64,000 nt of DNA from Scardovia wiggsiae F0424 (GTDB lineage: Bacteria; Actinomycetota; Actinomycetes; Actinomycetales; Bifidobacteriaceae): NCBI RefSeq assembly GCF_000269605.1, contig NZ_AKCI01000001.1, positions 682,001 to 746,000 of the forward strand. The letters are read 5' to 3'. Position numbers and translations under genes: made by a program. The notes under the pieces were generated by a model. It was not told where the DNA came from. It worked only from the letters and a program-made list of their open reading frames with translations, and searched no databases. Shown here in pieces: positions 9,178-16,801 of the stretch (its first letter is position 1; every line of letters begins with the position of its first letter).

Positions 9178-10629
9178 ATGAAAGATAAAGATACGCGCAG
9201 TACGCATTCTGCCGGTACGCATACCATATCTGATGATCTGAAAAGATTTGATGCGAAAATCCCGTTCTGGAAAGGGATACCTTTCGGGCTGCAGCATGTT
9301 ATGGCCATGTTCGTGGCGAACCTGACCCCGCTGATCCTTATAGCCGGCGTGGCCAAAATGGACACTTCCCACAAGGAATGGCTCATCCAGGGCGGCCTTC
9401 TGGTTGCAGGCCTGGGCACGATCCTCCAGCTTTTCCCTCTGTGGCGCATCGGCAGCCGCCTGCCTATGGTCACCGGCATTTCCTTCACGTATTATGCAGC
9501 GGCAGCGGCGATAGTCGCTGACAAAGGCTACGGCGCAGTGATAGGCGCGATCATTATCGGCGGGCTGTTTGAAGTGGCCCTCGGCCTTACCGCTACATGG
9601 TGGCGGCGGATAATACCCCCTATAGTGTCTGCCGTTGTTGTGACTTCTATAGGTTTCTCGCTGCTCGCAGTGGGGGCAAAATCCTTCGGCGGCGGGGATG
9701 GGGCCGCGGATTTCGGGAGCTGGCAGAATATCACCATTGCAACGGTCACGCTCCTGTGCTGCCTCGCTTTCCAGTTCCTTGCCAAAGGTACAGCCAAACA
9801 GCTTTCAGTGCTTTTCGGGCTGGTTATTGGATACCTTCTTGCGCTGTGCATGGGCAAAGTCAGTGCTTCATCTTTCCAGGGCCTCTCCCCTGTTTCCGTA
9901 CCCCATTTCCTGCCGTTCAGGCCTGAATTCAACTGGGGCGCGATCATTTCGTTCGGGCTGCTGTATCTGGTCTCCGCAGTAGAAGTGCTTGGAGACACGG
10001 CAGCCCTGACCGACGTGGGTTTTGACCGTGAACCGGCAGCAAGGGAAACAGCCGGCGCCATTGCGGGCGACGGATTTATCTCTTCTGTCGCAGGCTTCTT
10101 CGGTGTTATGCCGCTGACCTCTTTTGCCCAGAATATTGGCCTTGTCGCCATGACTAAAGTCGTCAACCGCCGCGTCATCCTGTCCGGCGGCCTTATCCTC
10201 GTCCTGGCGAGCTTCTTCCCGCCTGTTGCTGCTGTTTTCAATTCGCTGCCTCCAGCTGTACTGGGCGGCTGCACGATAGTCATGTTTGGGAACATTGCCG
10301 TATCCGGCTTCCAGATGATAGCAAAAGCAGGCTTTACTGAACGCAACATCACCATTGTTGCCCTGTCGCTGACGATGGGGATAGGCTTTACCCAGGTCCC
10401 TGAGATATTCAAATATGCGCCCGCGCTTGTCCGGCAGATTTTCGCCAATAATGCGATTGCTATTGCCTTCATCGTAGCCCTCGCCCTTGCCTGGGTGCTT
10501 CCCGGGGACAGCAAAGCTGACAAAACCGGTGCCGCGGCGGCGTCGCGGAAAACAGAAACGGCAGGGACAGCGCAGGCGGCAGAGACGGTAAGGGCAGCAA
10601 CTACAGCGACGGATAGCCTATCGGCGTGA
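9178..10629 (+). CDS. pbuX: Nucleobase:cation symporter-2 family permease (xanthine/uracil permease)
   Basis: A polytopic membrane transporter of the NCS2 family, 483 residues with about 12-14 hydrophobic segments. The family signature is visible as SFAQNIGLVAMTKVVNRRV. The conserved acidic region of transmembrane segment 8 appears as SAVEVLGDTAALTDVG. Coupling with xpt suggests that xanthine is the substrate, which is inference from position. The start ATG has GAGG eight bases upstream. The last 40 residues are an Ala/Thr-rich hydrophilic tail of low complexity. Confidence 0.9.
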   Translation: MKDKDTRSTHSAGTHTISDDLKRFDAKIPFWKGIPFGLQHVMAMFVANLTPLILIAGVAKMDTSHKEWLIQGGLLVAGLGTILQLFPLWRIGSRLPMVTGISFTYYAAAAAIVADKGYGAVIGAIIIGGLFEVALGLTATWWRRIIPPIVSAVVVTSIGFSLLAVGAKSFGGGDGAADFGSWQNITIATVTLLCCLAFQFLAKGTAKQLSVLFGLVIGYLLALCMGKVSASSFQGLSPVSVPHFLPFRPEFNWGAIISFGLLYLVSAVEVLGDTAALTDVGFDREPAARETAGAIAGDGFISSVAGFFGVMPLTSFAQNIGLVAMTKVVNRRVILSGGLILVLASFFPPVAAVFNSLPPAVLGGCTIVMFGNIAVSGFQMIAKAGFTERNITIVALSLTMGIGFTQVPEIFKYAPALVRQIFANNAIAIAFIVALALAWVLPGDSKADKTGAAAASRKTETAGTAQAAETVRAATTATDSLSA

Positions 10630-10681
10630 GCCGTAACAGCAACGGCACAGAAATTCAGGCAGCCTCACAGGAAGCAGGCAG

Positions 10682-10709
10682 CCTGACTGGCGATAACGTC
10701 AGGTATTTT
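10682..10709 (+). terminator. Weak terminator-like hairpin after the permease gene
   Basis: CCTGAC at 10682-10687 pairs with GTCAGG at 10698-10703, followed by TATTTT. The stem is only six pairs, so function is uncertain. Confidence 0.35.
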
Positions 10710-10743
10710 AAGTACTAAAATATTAGAGCATTAAAGGAGGATC

Positions 10744-11748
10744 ATGCCGGCATCAGTCAAATCTATAGCATCGGCAAAGGCTATGCGCCTTCTCATCAGG
10801 AAAAATGACGACAGGCGGGATAAAGGCCTCCCCACCGAGGTCAAAGGCGTTACCCGATTCAATGATATCAGCTACGGCCCTGCGGAGAAATGGAACCTTC
10901 TTGATATTTATGTGCCTGCTGCTTCATCGGATGACAAGTATCCCCTGCCCTCTGCCTCTGCTCATGGCTCCAACGGCACCACTGCCTCTGCTGCGGATAG
11001 CGCCTCAAATGCTGCTTCTCCGTCCGGACCATCACACAGGCGGCCTGTACCTGCGATCATCAATATCCATGGAGGCGGATGGATCTACGGCACAAAGGAG
11101 ACTTACCAGTTTTACGGCCTGAGCCTTGCCCGGCAGGGTTTTGCATTCGTCAATTTCAATTACCGTCTGGCCCCTGAAGCTGTATTCCCTGAAGAGCTTG
11201 ACGATGTAAACAGCGTTTTCCATTGGGTAGCAGGCCATGCAGAACAGTATGGGCTTGATGCAGATAATATTTTTGTGATCGGCGACAGCGCAGGAGGCCA
11301 GATGGCCTGCCAGTATCTGACCGCCCTTGCCGATCCGGGATTCCGAGCCAAGTTCGGCTATGAAGTGCCGCGCCTGACTATCAGGGCTGCGGCCATCAAC
11401 TGCGGTGCCTCTTTTATTGATACCCCTGAAGCGGTAGCGGGGGCTGCCGAATGCTATTTCACTCCAGAAGTTTTCAGGGATAAAGCAGATATGCTCAGGA
11501 CTGAGGACCATATGACTGATGGCTTGCCTCCGCTGTTTATACAGACGGCGAACCATGATTTTATCCGTGACTGCAGCGTCAGGCTTGACGGGTTCCTTAC
11601 AGGCAAAGGTATCTTTCACGAATTCCACTCGTACGGGACAGATAAACATCCCCAGGAACACGTTTTTGAATGCAATATCCGCAATAAGGAAGCCCAGAAA
11701 TGTAACCGTGACGAGCTGGATTTCTTCCGGCGGTATATCCGGCAGTAG
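10744..11748 (+). CDS. Alpha/beta hydrolase, hormone-sensitive-lipase-like esterase
   Basis: Cytoplasmic carboxylesterase of unknown substrate. The oxyanion-hole motif HGGGWIYG is near residue 110 and the nucleophile elbow GDSAGGQ near residue 182. The likely acid lies in the TANHDFIRD region, and the His in the GTDKHPQEHVF segment. Length 334 is normal. Residues 60-100 are a Ser/Ala-rich insertion before the hydrolase core. The start is well supported by AAAGGAGG three bases upstream of the ATG at 10744. It is convergent with the cupin fusion gene and has its own terminator. Confidence 0.88.
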   Translation: MPASVKSIASAKAMRLLIRKNDDRRDKGLPTEVKGVTRFNDISYGPAEKWNLLDIYVPAASSDDKYPLPSASAHGSNGTTASAADSASNAASPSGPSHRRPVPAIINIHGGGWIYGTKETYQFYGLSLARQGFAFVNFNYRLAPEAVFPEELDDVNSVFHWVAGHAEQYGLDADNIFVIGDSAGGQMACQYLTALADPGFRAKFGYEVPRLTIRAAAINCGASFIDTPEAVAGAAECYFTPEVFRDKADMLRTEDHMTDGLPPLFIQTANHDFIRDCSVRLDGFLTGKGIFHEFHSYGTDKHPQEHVFECNIRNKEAQKCNRDELDFFRRYIRQ

Positions 11749-11860
11749 CCTCCGCGCTCAGCAGCTTTCAAAAGTAAACAAACAGTACCATCGTAACAAT
11801 ACCCGTTATATCTGTGTATCTGCGTATCTTGGTATCTTTCTGCTGTCAGACTGAGTTAGT

Positions 11861-11891
11861 GCCGGACCGTAATCCGGTCTGGCCTATTTTT
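11861..11891 (+). terminator. Rho-independent terminator of the esterase gene
   Basis: GCCGGACCG at 11861-11869 pairs with CGGTCTGGC at 11875-11883 (one G-U pair) and is followed by CTATTTTTGG. Confidence 0.75.
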
Positions 11892-11913
11892 GGCAGACGG
11901 CTGGCCGATGTCG

Positions 11914-12681
11914 TCAGGCCAGGGAATTGTATTCTTCCTCGTCCACCGGTTCGAGCCATTCATTGCCAGTATCCCGCCCCGGCACCATGAATGCCAGATG
12001 CGAGAACCAGCTGTTCGGCGAAGCGCCGTGCCAGTGCCTGGTATTCGGCGGGATGAAAACTGTATCTCCCGGAAGCATCTCTACAGGCTCATGACCCTCC
12101 AGCTGATAGTATCCGCGTCCGCCAACAGCTATGAGCATCTGTCCGCCGCCCTGGGAAGCGCGGTGGATATGCCAGTGGTTGCGGCATCCCGGTTCAAAAG
12201 TGACATTAGAGATAGCCACCCCCTCAGCCTCTACAGGAGCCAGGTAGCTGTGCCCGTCGAAATACTGGGCATATGCATCATTCGGCTCCCCGACAGGGAA
12301 GAAAATAGTTTTTGCATATTCGTTTAATTCAGGGCTCCCGTTGCCGGCATCACCGCTGTCATCAGCCCAAATATCCTTAGCCATATTAAAGACCGCCCAC
12401 GCTACAGGCCAGCCCGCATAAAATGCCGCGTGGGTAATAAGCGCCGTGATCTCTTTTTTGGTGATGCCGTTCTTCTTGCCTATCTGCAGATGCGCTTTCA
12501 GAGACGGATCAACAAGCCCGCGGCCCATGAACACAGAGATCGTAATGATACTGCGTGTTTTTGCCGTGATATCCTCATTGTTCCATTCTTCGCCGAAAAG
12601 CACATCATCGTTGAAATGGGCGAACTGCGGGGCGAAATCACCCAAATTGTCACGCCCTGCTGTCTGTACTATTTTTGCCAT
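11914..12681 (-). CDS. Carboxymuconolactone decarboxylase-like / cupin fusion protein
   Basis: Two domains in one 255-residue chain. Residues 1-110 match the CMD/AhpD-like fold (NEDITAKTRSIITISVFMGRG, then AHLQIGKKNGITKKEI and HAAFYAGWPVA). This copy lacks the CxxC of the peroxidase-active AhpD. Residues 130-250 are a cupin with metal-binding NHWHIHRASQGGGQ and PPNTRHWHG. Such fusions occur in many bacteria; the reaction is not established and a dehydrogenase-linked small-molecule or redox role is only a guess. The start has AAGGAGGGCC upstream. An NAD(P)-binding protein gene lies 79 bases upstream on the same strand, so the two may form a pair. Confidence 0.85.
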   Translation of the reverse strand: MAKIVQTAGRDNLGDFAPQFAHFNDDVLFGEEWNNEDITAKTRSIITISVFMGRGLVDPSLKAHLQIGKKNGITKKEITALITHAAFYAGWPVAWAVFNMAKDIWADDSGDAGNGSPELNEYAKTIFFPVGEPNDAYAQYFDGHSYLAPVEAEGVAISNVTFEPGCRNHWHIHRASQGGGQMLIAVGGRGYYQLEGHEPVEMLPGDTVFIPPNTRHWHGASPNSWFSHLAFMVPGRDTGNEWLEPVDEEEYNSLA

Positions 12682-12760
12682 TATTAGGCCCTCCTTGTCG
12701 GCTGGATCTAATCAGACCCAGATAGTATATACCCTTATAGGACTATCGCTATTACTGCTG

Positions 12761-13396
12761 TCAGGCTTCAGACACGGCCTCATCTACCGGCGTCTGCCCG
12801 TTCGACATGAGGAAGGTTTTGCCGACCGTATTATCGTGCCAGAGCGAGCTGACCAGTACAGCCGCCACATCCTCATACGTGTTGCTGCCGGTCTCGCCAA
12901 TAGTGACTTTCCCTGTGCCGGGGTCATCCGTTATCGGCCCGGGCTGCACAATGGTGTAATCAAGCCCGGAATCATTGATCAGCCACATATCAGAAAAATA
13001 CTTGGCAATATTATAGTCCGTTATAGAAGCGAGAGACGGCACTTTCACCCACATATCCTGGTCTGTTGCATATGCTGAACTCAGCTGGATATACCGTTTT
13101 ATGCCCAGCTGCCGCGCAGCTTCCATTATTTTGACAGCACCATTGAGGTCAGTCTGCAGGAGGTCTTTCCCGCGCGACCCTGCAGTAAATATAACGGCGT
13201 CGCTGCCTTCAAGAAGCGGTTTGATCTGCCCGAGCGGATTGTGGAAATCAAGCACCACCTTACGGACCTTCCCGTCTGTCTCCGTGATGCCTTCCGGGTA
13301 CCGCGAACCGGCGACTACCTCATACCCTGCTTTTACAAGATCCGATACGACTGCATTTCCGACCCGCCCTGAGGCCCCTGCCACGAATACTTTCAT
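12761..13396 (-). CDS. NAD(P)-binding Rossmann-fold protein (atypical SDR, YwnB/YhfK-like)
   Basis: The 211-residue protein opens with the dinucleotide-binding loop KVFVAGASGRVGNAVVSDL and has IQLSSAYATD and YNIAKYFSDMWL at the positions of the Ser and Tyr-xxx-Lys of short-chain dehydrogenases, although the catalytic set is incomplete. Such atypical SDRs act as flavin or NADPH-dependent reductases or as NAD(P)H sensors. I chose the ATG at 13396, which has AAAGGGGAAAC just upstream; an ATG at 13411 would add five residues. It is followed on the same strand by the CMD-cupin gene. Confidence 0.85.
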   Translation of the reverse strand: MKVFVAGASGRVGNAVVSDLVKAGYEVVAGSRYPEGITETDGKVRKVVLDFHNPLGQIKPLLEGSDAVIFTAGSRGKDLLQTDLNGAVKIMEAARQLGIKRYIQLSSAYATDQDMWVKVPSLASITDYNIAKYFSDMWLINDSGLDYTIVQPGPITDDPGTGKVTIGETGSNTYEDVAAVLVSSLWHDNTVGKTFLMSNGQTPVDEAVSEA

Positions 13397-13729
13397 TGTT
13401 TCCCCTTTCATTGGCTGTGACTTTACATTGAACCAGGTATATCGCTTTCACACTCAGTACTGCTGGATACTACCTAATACCTTAAATTCTAAGCCTGCAT
13501 CGCTAACAACTCGCCTGTGTCTGCTCGCAGCTGATTCTATAGGGCTCCCTAGCCGGCATGCTATCTGCACCACTATTACCCAAGAGAGAAACTCTGCATG
13601 GCTGACTCTAGTTTTCTATAGGGCGCATTATATGCATATGCAAAGTTGCTCAATAACATTCGGAGAAGTATCCCAGCGAAGAGGTCGGGGGCTGGGGACT
13701 TTTGTGCCATAGCTTGGCATATCTGAAAA
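13397..13729. other. Intergenic region, no gene seen
   Basis: About 333 bases between the NAD(P)-binding protein gene and the end of the SPFH gene. An 11-base direct repeat TTCTATAGGGC occurs at 13535-13545 and 13614-13624. No open frame with coding character is present, and no clear terminator for the SPFH gene could be found. It marks the left edge of the AT-rich island. Confidence 0.5.
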
Positions 13730-14857
13730 TCAGAATCCCATGACCTCTTTTTTCTTCGCATCGAATTCGTCCTGTGTCAGAACACCCATATCGACCAGTT
13801 CCTTCAGCTTTTTCAGAGTCTCGATCTGGTCGTCCAAAGATTTCTGCGGAGCTCCGCTTCCGGCTGCGGGCTGGCCCTGAGGCCCTATCCCCTGTGCCAT
13901 ATTCATCCCGAGCAGCATACCTCCCGCATTGCCAAAACCGTTATCCTGGATACCCTGTGCGATCTTCTGCTGAGCTACGACGTTAGATGCCTGCTGGGAA
14001 ACATCTTCGTAAGCTTTCATGCCCATCCTATCGGATGAGAAGCGATTTACCAGTTCCCTTGATTCCTCAGAAAACTCGATATTCTCAACAGCAACTCTTG
14101 TGATTTCAAAACCAAAACGGTCTTTCCATGAACCCGCATTATAAGCATCTTCGCCGATCCTTCGGGCGATCTCGGTAGCTTGGGAAGGAAGCTGCGATAT
14201 CCTGTACGCAGTAGAAAGCGAATTCAACGCCGCAATGAATGATTGGGTGAATTCTGCTAATATCTGCGCTCTGACTTTTGGATCGGCAAAAGAATAGTGG
14301 CTGACATTAGCAGGCACAAAATTCAGTATAAACTTTTTGGCATCAACGATCCTGATTGAAAAACTGCCATAAGCGTATATTTCCAGATCACAGTTATAAT
14401 AAAGATCGTTGTATACTTGGGGACCACGGGTCCCGAACTTGATACCGCGTATTTCACGCAGGTTGACAAAGGCTATTTTCTTTTCAGAATCTGATATACC
14501 GCCATATCCAAATCTGTTCTTAGCCTGACCGAAAATAGACTTCTTTATCCCATCGCCATTGAAGACACTATTCTCACCATTCTGATACTCGTAGCCGCCC
14601 GGGACTGTGATGATATTTTCTATGCCGCCCTGACTGAAAATAAATGCAGCCGTATTTTCAGGAATGAAGATTTTTGAACCATTAGATATTACATCCGTTG
14701 AGCCATTCCTGTTAACACCTCGACCGTTGTTCGAATTCTTCAAAATTCCCGGTGATACTGCTGTATACTCATCGAAGTACCCGGCTGTAATCAGATCCTT
14801 CCACTGATCTGCCAATACCCCTCCGACTGAATCTGTAAAAGCTCTTAATATTCCCAT
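13730..14857 (-). CDS. SPFH-domain protein with C-terminal SHOCT motif (YdjI/virion-core-like)
   Basis: The 375-residue product begins MGILRAFTDSVGGVLADQWKD, as in the YdjI-type SPFH group, and carries a band-7-like core through about residue 280. A Gly/Gln-rich linker follows. The last 33 residues form a SHOCT motif (LKKLKELVDMGVLTQDEFDA), a short helix pair often found at protein termini. SPFH proteins oligomerise at membranes or in shells. In this group the role is unknown, and related genes are often next to zinc-ribbon proteins, as here. TAGGAGATAT lies before the start. The zinc-ribbon gene ends 18 bases upstream, so the two are cotranscribed. Confidence 0.82.
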   Translation of the reverse strand: MGILRAFTDSVGGVLADQWKDLITAGYFDEYTAVSPGILKNSNNGRGVNRNGSTDVISNGSKIFIPENTAAFIFSQGGIENIITVPGGYEYQNGENSVFNGDGIKKSIFGQAKNRFGYGGISDSEKKIAFVNLREIRGIKFGTRGPQVYNDLYYNCDLEIYAYGSFSIRIVDAKKFILNFVPANVSHYSFADPKVRAQILAEFTQSFIAALNSLSTAYRISQLPSQATEIARRIGEDAYNAGSWKDRFGFEITRVAVENIEFSEESRELVNRFSSDRMGMKAYEDVSQQASNVVAQQKIAQGIQDNGFGNAGGMLLGMNMAQGIGPQGQPAAGSGAPQKSLDDQIETLKKLKELVDMGVLTQDEFDAKKKEVMGF

Positions 14858-14875
14858 ATCGATATATCTCCTATT

Positions 14876-15433
14876 TTATAATGTCTGTTCGGTGTCACAG
14901 TAGCTGCAGCGGATACGCTGCCCCGCTGTACCAACGATAGGTGCCATGCACCCGATACACCTTTTCGTGACGGTTCCCGATATACTGCCATTCTTTGGTT
15001 TGATACCGAAAGTATCTTTAAATACGCCAACTGTATCCTTTATGGTTCTCGCCAAATACTCCGTTCCCGGAATTGCAGTCTGCTTCCGTCCCTCTTCCGT
15101 ATTTACCGAGGAAATATGACCAGTCAAAACCTTACTAATTTCGTTTATCCACTCTATGATCTCTTTTTTCCCCGTGCTCCCAAACTGGAAATACTCCTGA
15201 CCTCCAATAAAGTAAAGCTGAAGCTCGGAATATCCACCTGAGTTTTTTCCCAAGCGGGCCTGCACCTCCCCATTTATGATTTTAAGATGACTAAGAGAAT
15301 ATTTTTGTATGCTCTTAGTTTTCCCAAACATACTTTTGCTGATAAGGATGATATTCAGATTAGTAAGCAGCAGTTCATCAGAATAATTTTCCATAAAACT
15401 GCCGGTCTTATGCAGAACGCCAGTGCTCTGCAT
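14876..15433 (-). CDS. PH-like / zinc-ribbon protein
   Basis: A 185-residue protein of unknown function. Residues 15-95 resemble a small bacterial pleckstrin-homology-like domain (ELLLTNLNIILISKSMFGKT, then YFQFGSTGKKEIIEWINEI). The C-terminal 25 residues are a four-cysteine zinc ribbon, CIGCMAP then CSYCDTEQ. A second possible start (MENYSDELLL, ATG at 15394) would remove 13 residues; neither start has a strong ribosome site. It lies directly upstream of the SPFH gene. Together they may form a membrane-associated module at the end of the defence-like island, which is inference from position. Confidence 0.72.
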   Translation of the reverse strand: MQSTGVLHKTGSFMENYSDELLLTNLNIILISKSMFGKTKSIQKYSLSHLKIINGEVQARLGKNSGGYSELQLYFIGGQEYFQFGSTGKKEIIEWINEISKVLTGHISSVNTEEGRKQTAIPGTEYLARTIKDTVGVFKDTFGIKPKNGSISGTVTKRCIGCMAPIVGTAGQRIRCSYCDTEQTL

Positions 15434-15709
15434 AATGACCGATTCGTTTGGCTCCAGCTAGACTTTTTCCATAATGTTATGCCTTTGTTTCGCTCTTTAA
15501 GCTTTATACCCTATGAACTTCTATCCAATAAGCCGTTTACAGCTTACTTACAACTCTTAAAATACCCCCTTCCCTCACCATTTTTCAGAGGCGTGTCGGG
15601 AGAACCTATATCACACTCTCACAACTCTCGCAGAAAATATGCCGAGTCTATCTCCCAAGTGTATAGATATTTGACTGAATATCTCGCTGATGTTTATTAG
15701 TTGATAGAG

Positions 15710-16801
15710 CTATTTATTTTCTTCAGTATCTTCCTTTCTAGCATCATGTAGGATCCTAGATAGTTCATCGAAATCAAAATCCGGCTGTCCTTGGCGGGAA
15801 TAAAATACCGAAAACCGGTTAAGAATATTCTTCACAAAATCATTCTGCACTTTAACTATAGGCTTCGAAAACAGCTTTGAGAATTCTTCCTGAGAATAAG
15901 TCTCAATTCTCCTAAAATTAATAAAACCTCCCTCAAATAGTTTATTTGAAGGCAGCCAATGATAATAGTTTTTTCTGTTATTCTTTATAATCTCTTTAAT
16001 ACGGTTCTCCTTTTTATTTTTTGCTTTTATATCTTGCAACTCTTGGCAAAGTATATCATCATGATTTTCGATTTCACAGGTTAAAATACGATCAGTCTTA
16101 AACGTACTATCGCGAACAGCAAGATCGCATGGGGGAGATAGAACAATACAGAACATATCATCATCTTTTCGCTGTACCAAACTTCCTGTTTCTAAATTGT
16201 CCGTCAAAGGCGGACTAATATACATCTCCTCGGTCTCATACAGTACGCTATTGCTCACAGTTTCCTGTATATGTGATATAACGTAGCGCAGCAAAATTCT
16301 CTCAGTTTCCTTATTGTTATTACTCTTTTCTATCCAAATATCAAGTTGCTGGTATATATTGTCCCAGAAAATTTTCCTGAGAATTCTTTCAATTTCTCCC
16401 CTTCCACCCAAAACCTTAAACATGCCGGTTCCTATTATAGAATCCAAGTACTTAATAATATCTTCCTGCTCAGCCTTGCCTTTAATATAAATAGGAACCT
16501 GTAGTGATTTCAGGTCCTCTATTTCCGGAGTACCCGTGAAGATAACAACAGGTACGCGATAATTACTTTTTATCCAACCAATTATATCGCTGCCATCATT
16601 CCCGTTCGATAACTTAATATCTACAATAATACCTTCATAGCCATTGATTTCTTTATCAAAATCTTCGCGACTAAATTCTTTCTTAGTAGCCAGCTCATGT
16701 TTATCATCTTCTTTATTAATCTCATAATTCATTCGTTCAACAGTATCCCTGAACGATTGAATATCCTGATCATTATCTTCAATAAGTAAATATTTAATCA
16801 C
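15710..16801 (-). CDS. Receiver-domain protein with uncharacterised C-terminal effector
   Basis: Residues 1-120 are a complete response-regulator receiver: acidic pocket Glu8-Asp9, phospho-acceptor Asp61 in IIVDIKLSNG, Thr89 in VIFTGTP and Lys107 in IYIKG. The remaining 240 residues have no DNA-binding domain I recognise. They include SPPCDLAVRDSTFK, a highly charged KAKNKKENRIKEIIKNNRK stretch and an acidic tail. The GTG at 16801 has GAGGAG five bases upstream. It overlaps the last eight bases of the GHKL ATPase gene, so the two are translationally coupled. It probably receives phosphate or a conformational signal from that protein (inference). Base composition is AT-rich, unlike the core. 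Confidence 0.85.
   Translation of the reverse strand: MIKYLLIEDNDQDIQSFRDTVERMNYEINKEDDKHELATKKEFSREDFDKEINGYEGIIVDIKLSNGNDGSDIIGWIKSNYRVPVVIFTGTPEIEDLKSLQVPIYIKGKAEQEDIIKYLDSIIGTGMFKVLGGRGEIERILRKIFWDNIYQQLDIWIEKSNNNKETERILLRYVISHIQETVSNSVLYETEEMYISPPLTDNLETGSLVQRKDDDMFCIVLSPPCDLAVRDSTFKTDRILTCEIENHDDILCQELQDIKAKNKKENRIKEIIKNNRKNYYHWLPSNKLFEGGFINFRRIETYSQEEFSKLFSKPIVKVQNDFVKNILNRFSVFYSRQGQPDFDFDELSRILHDARKEDTEENK

Noticed and set aside
9528-10523. Long minus-strand open frame inside the nucleobase permease gene
   Set aside because: Antisense to a complete NCS2 permease with the family signature; low-complexity product.
10657-10684. Repeated AGGCAGCCT after the permease gene, first taken for a terminator stem
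   Set aside because: The two copies are direct, not inverted, so they cannot pair as a stem.
13535-13624. Direct repeat TTCTATAGGGC as a regulatory pair
   Set aside because: The two short copies, 79 bases apart, have no clear relation to a promoter and may be chance.
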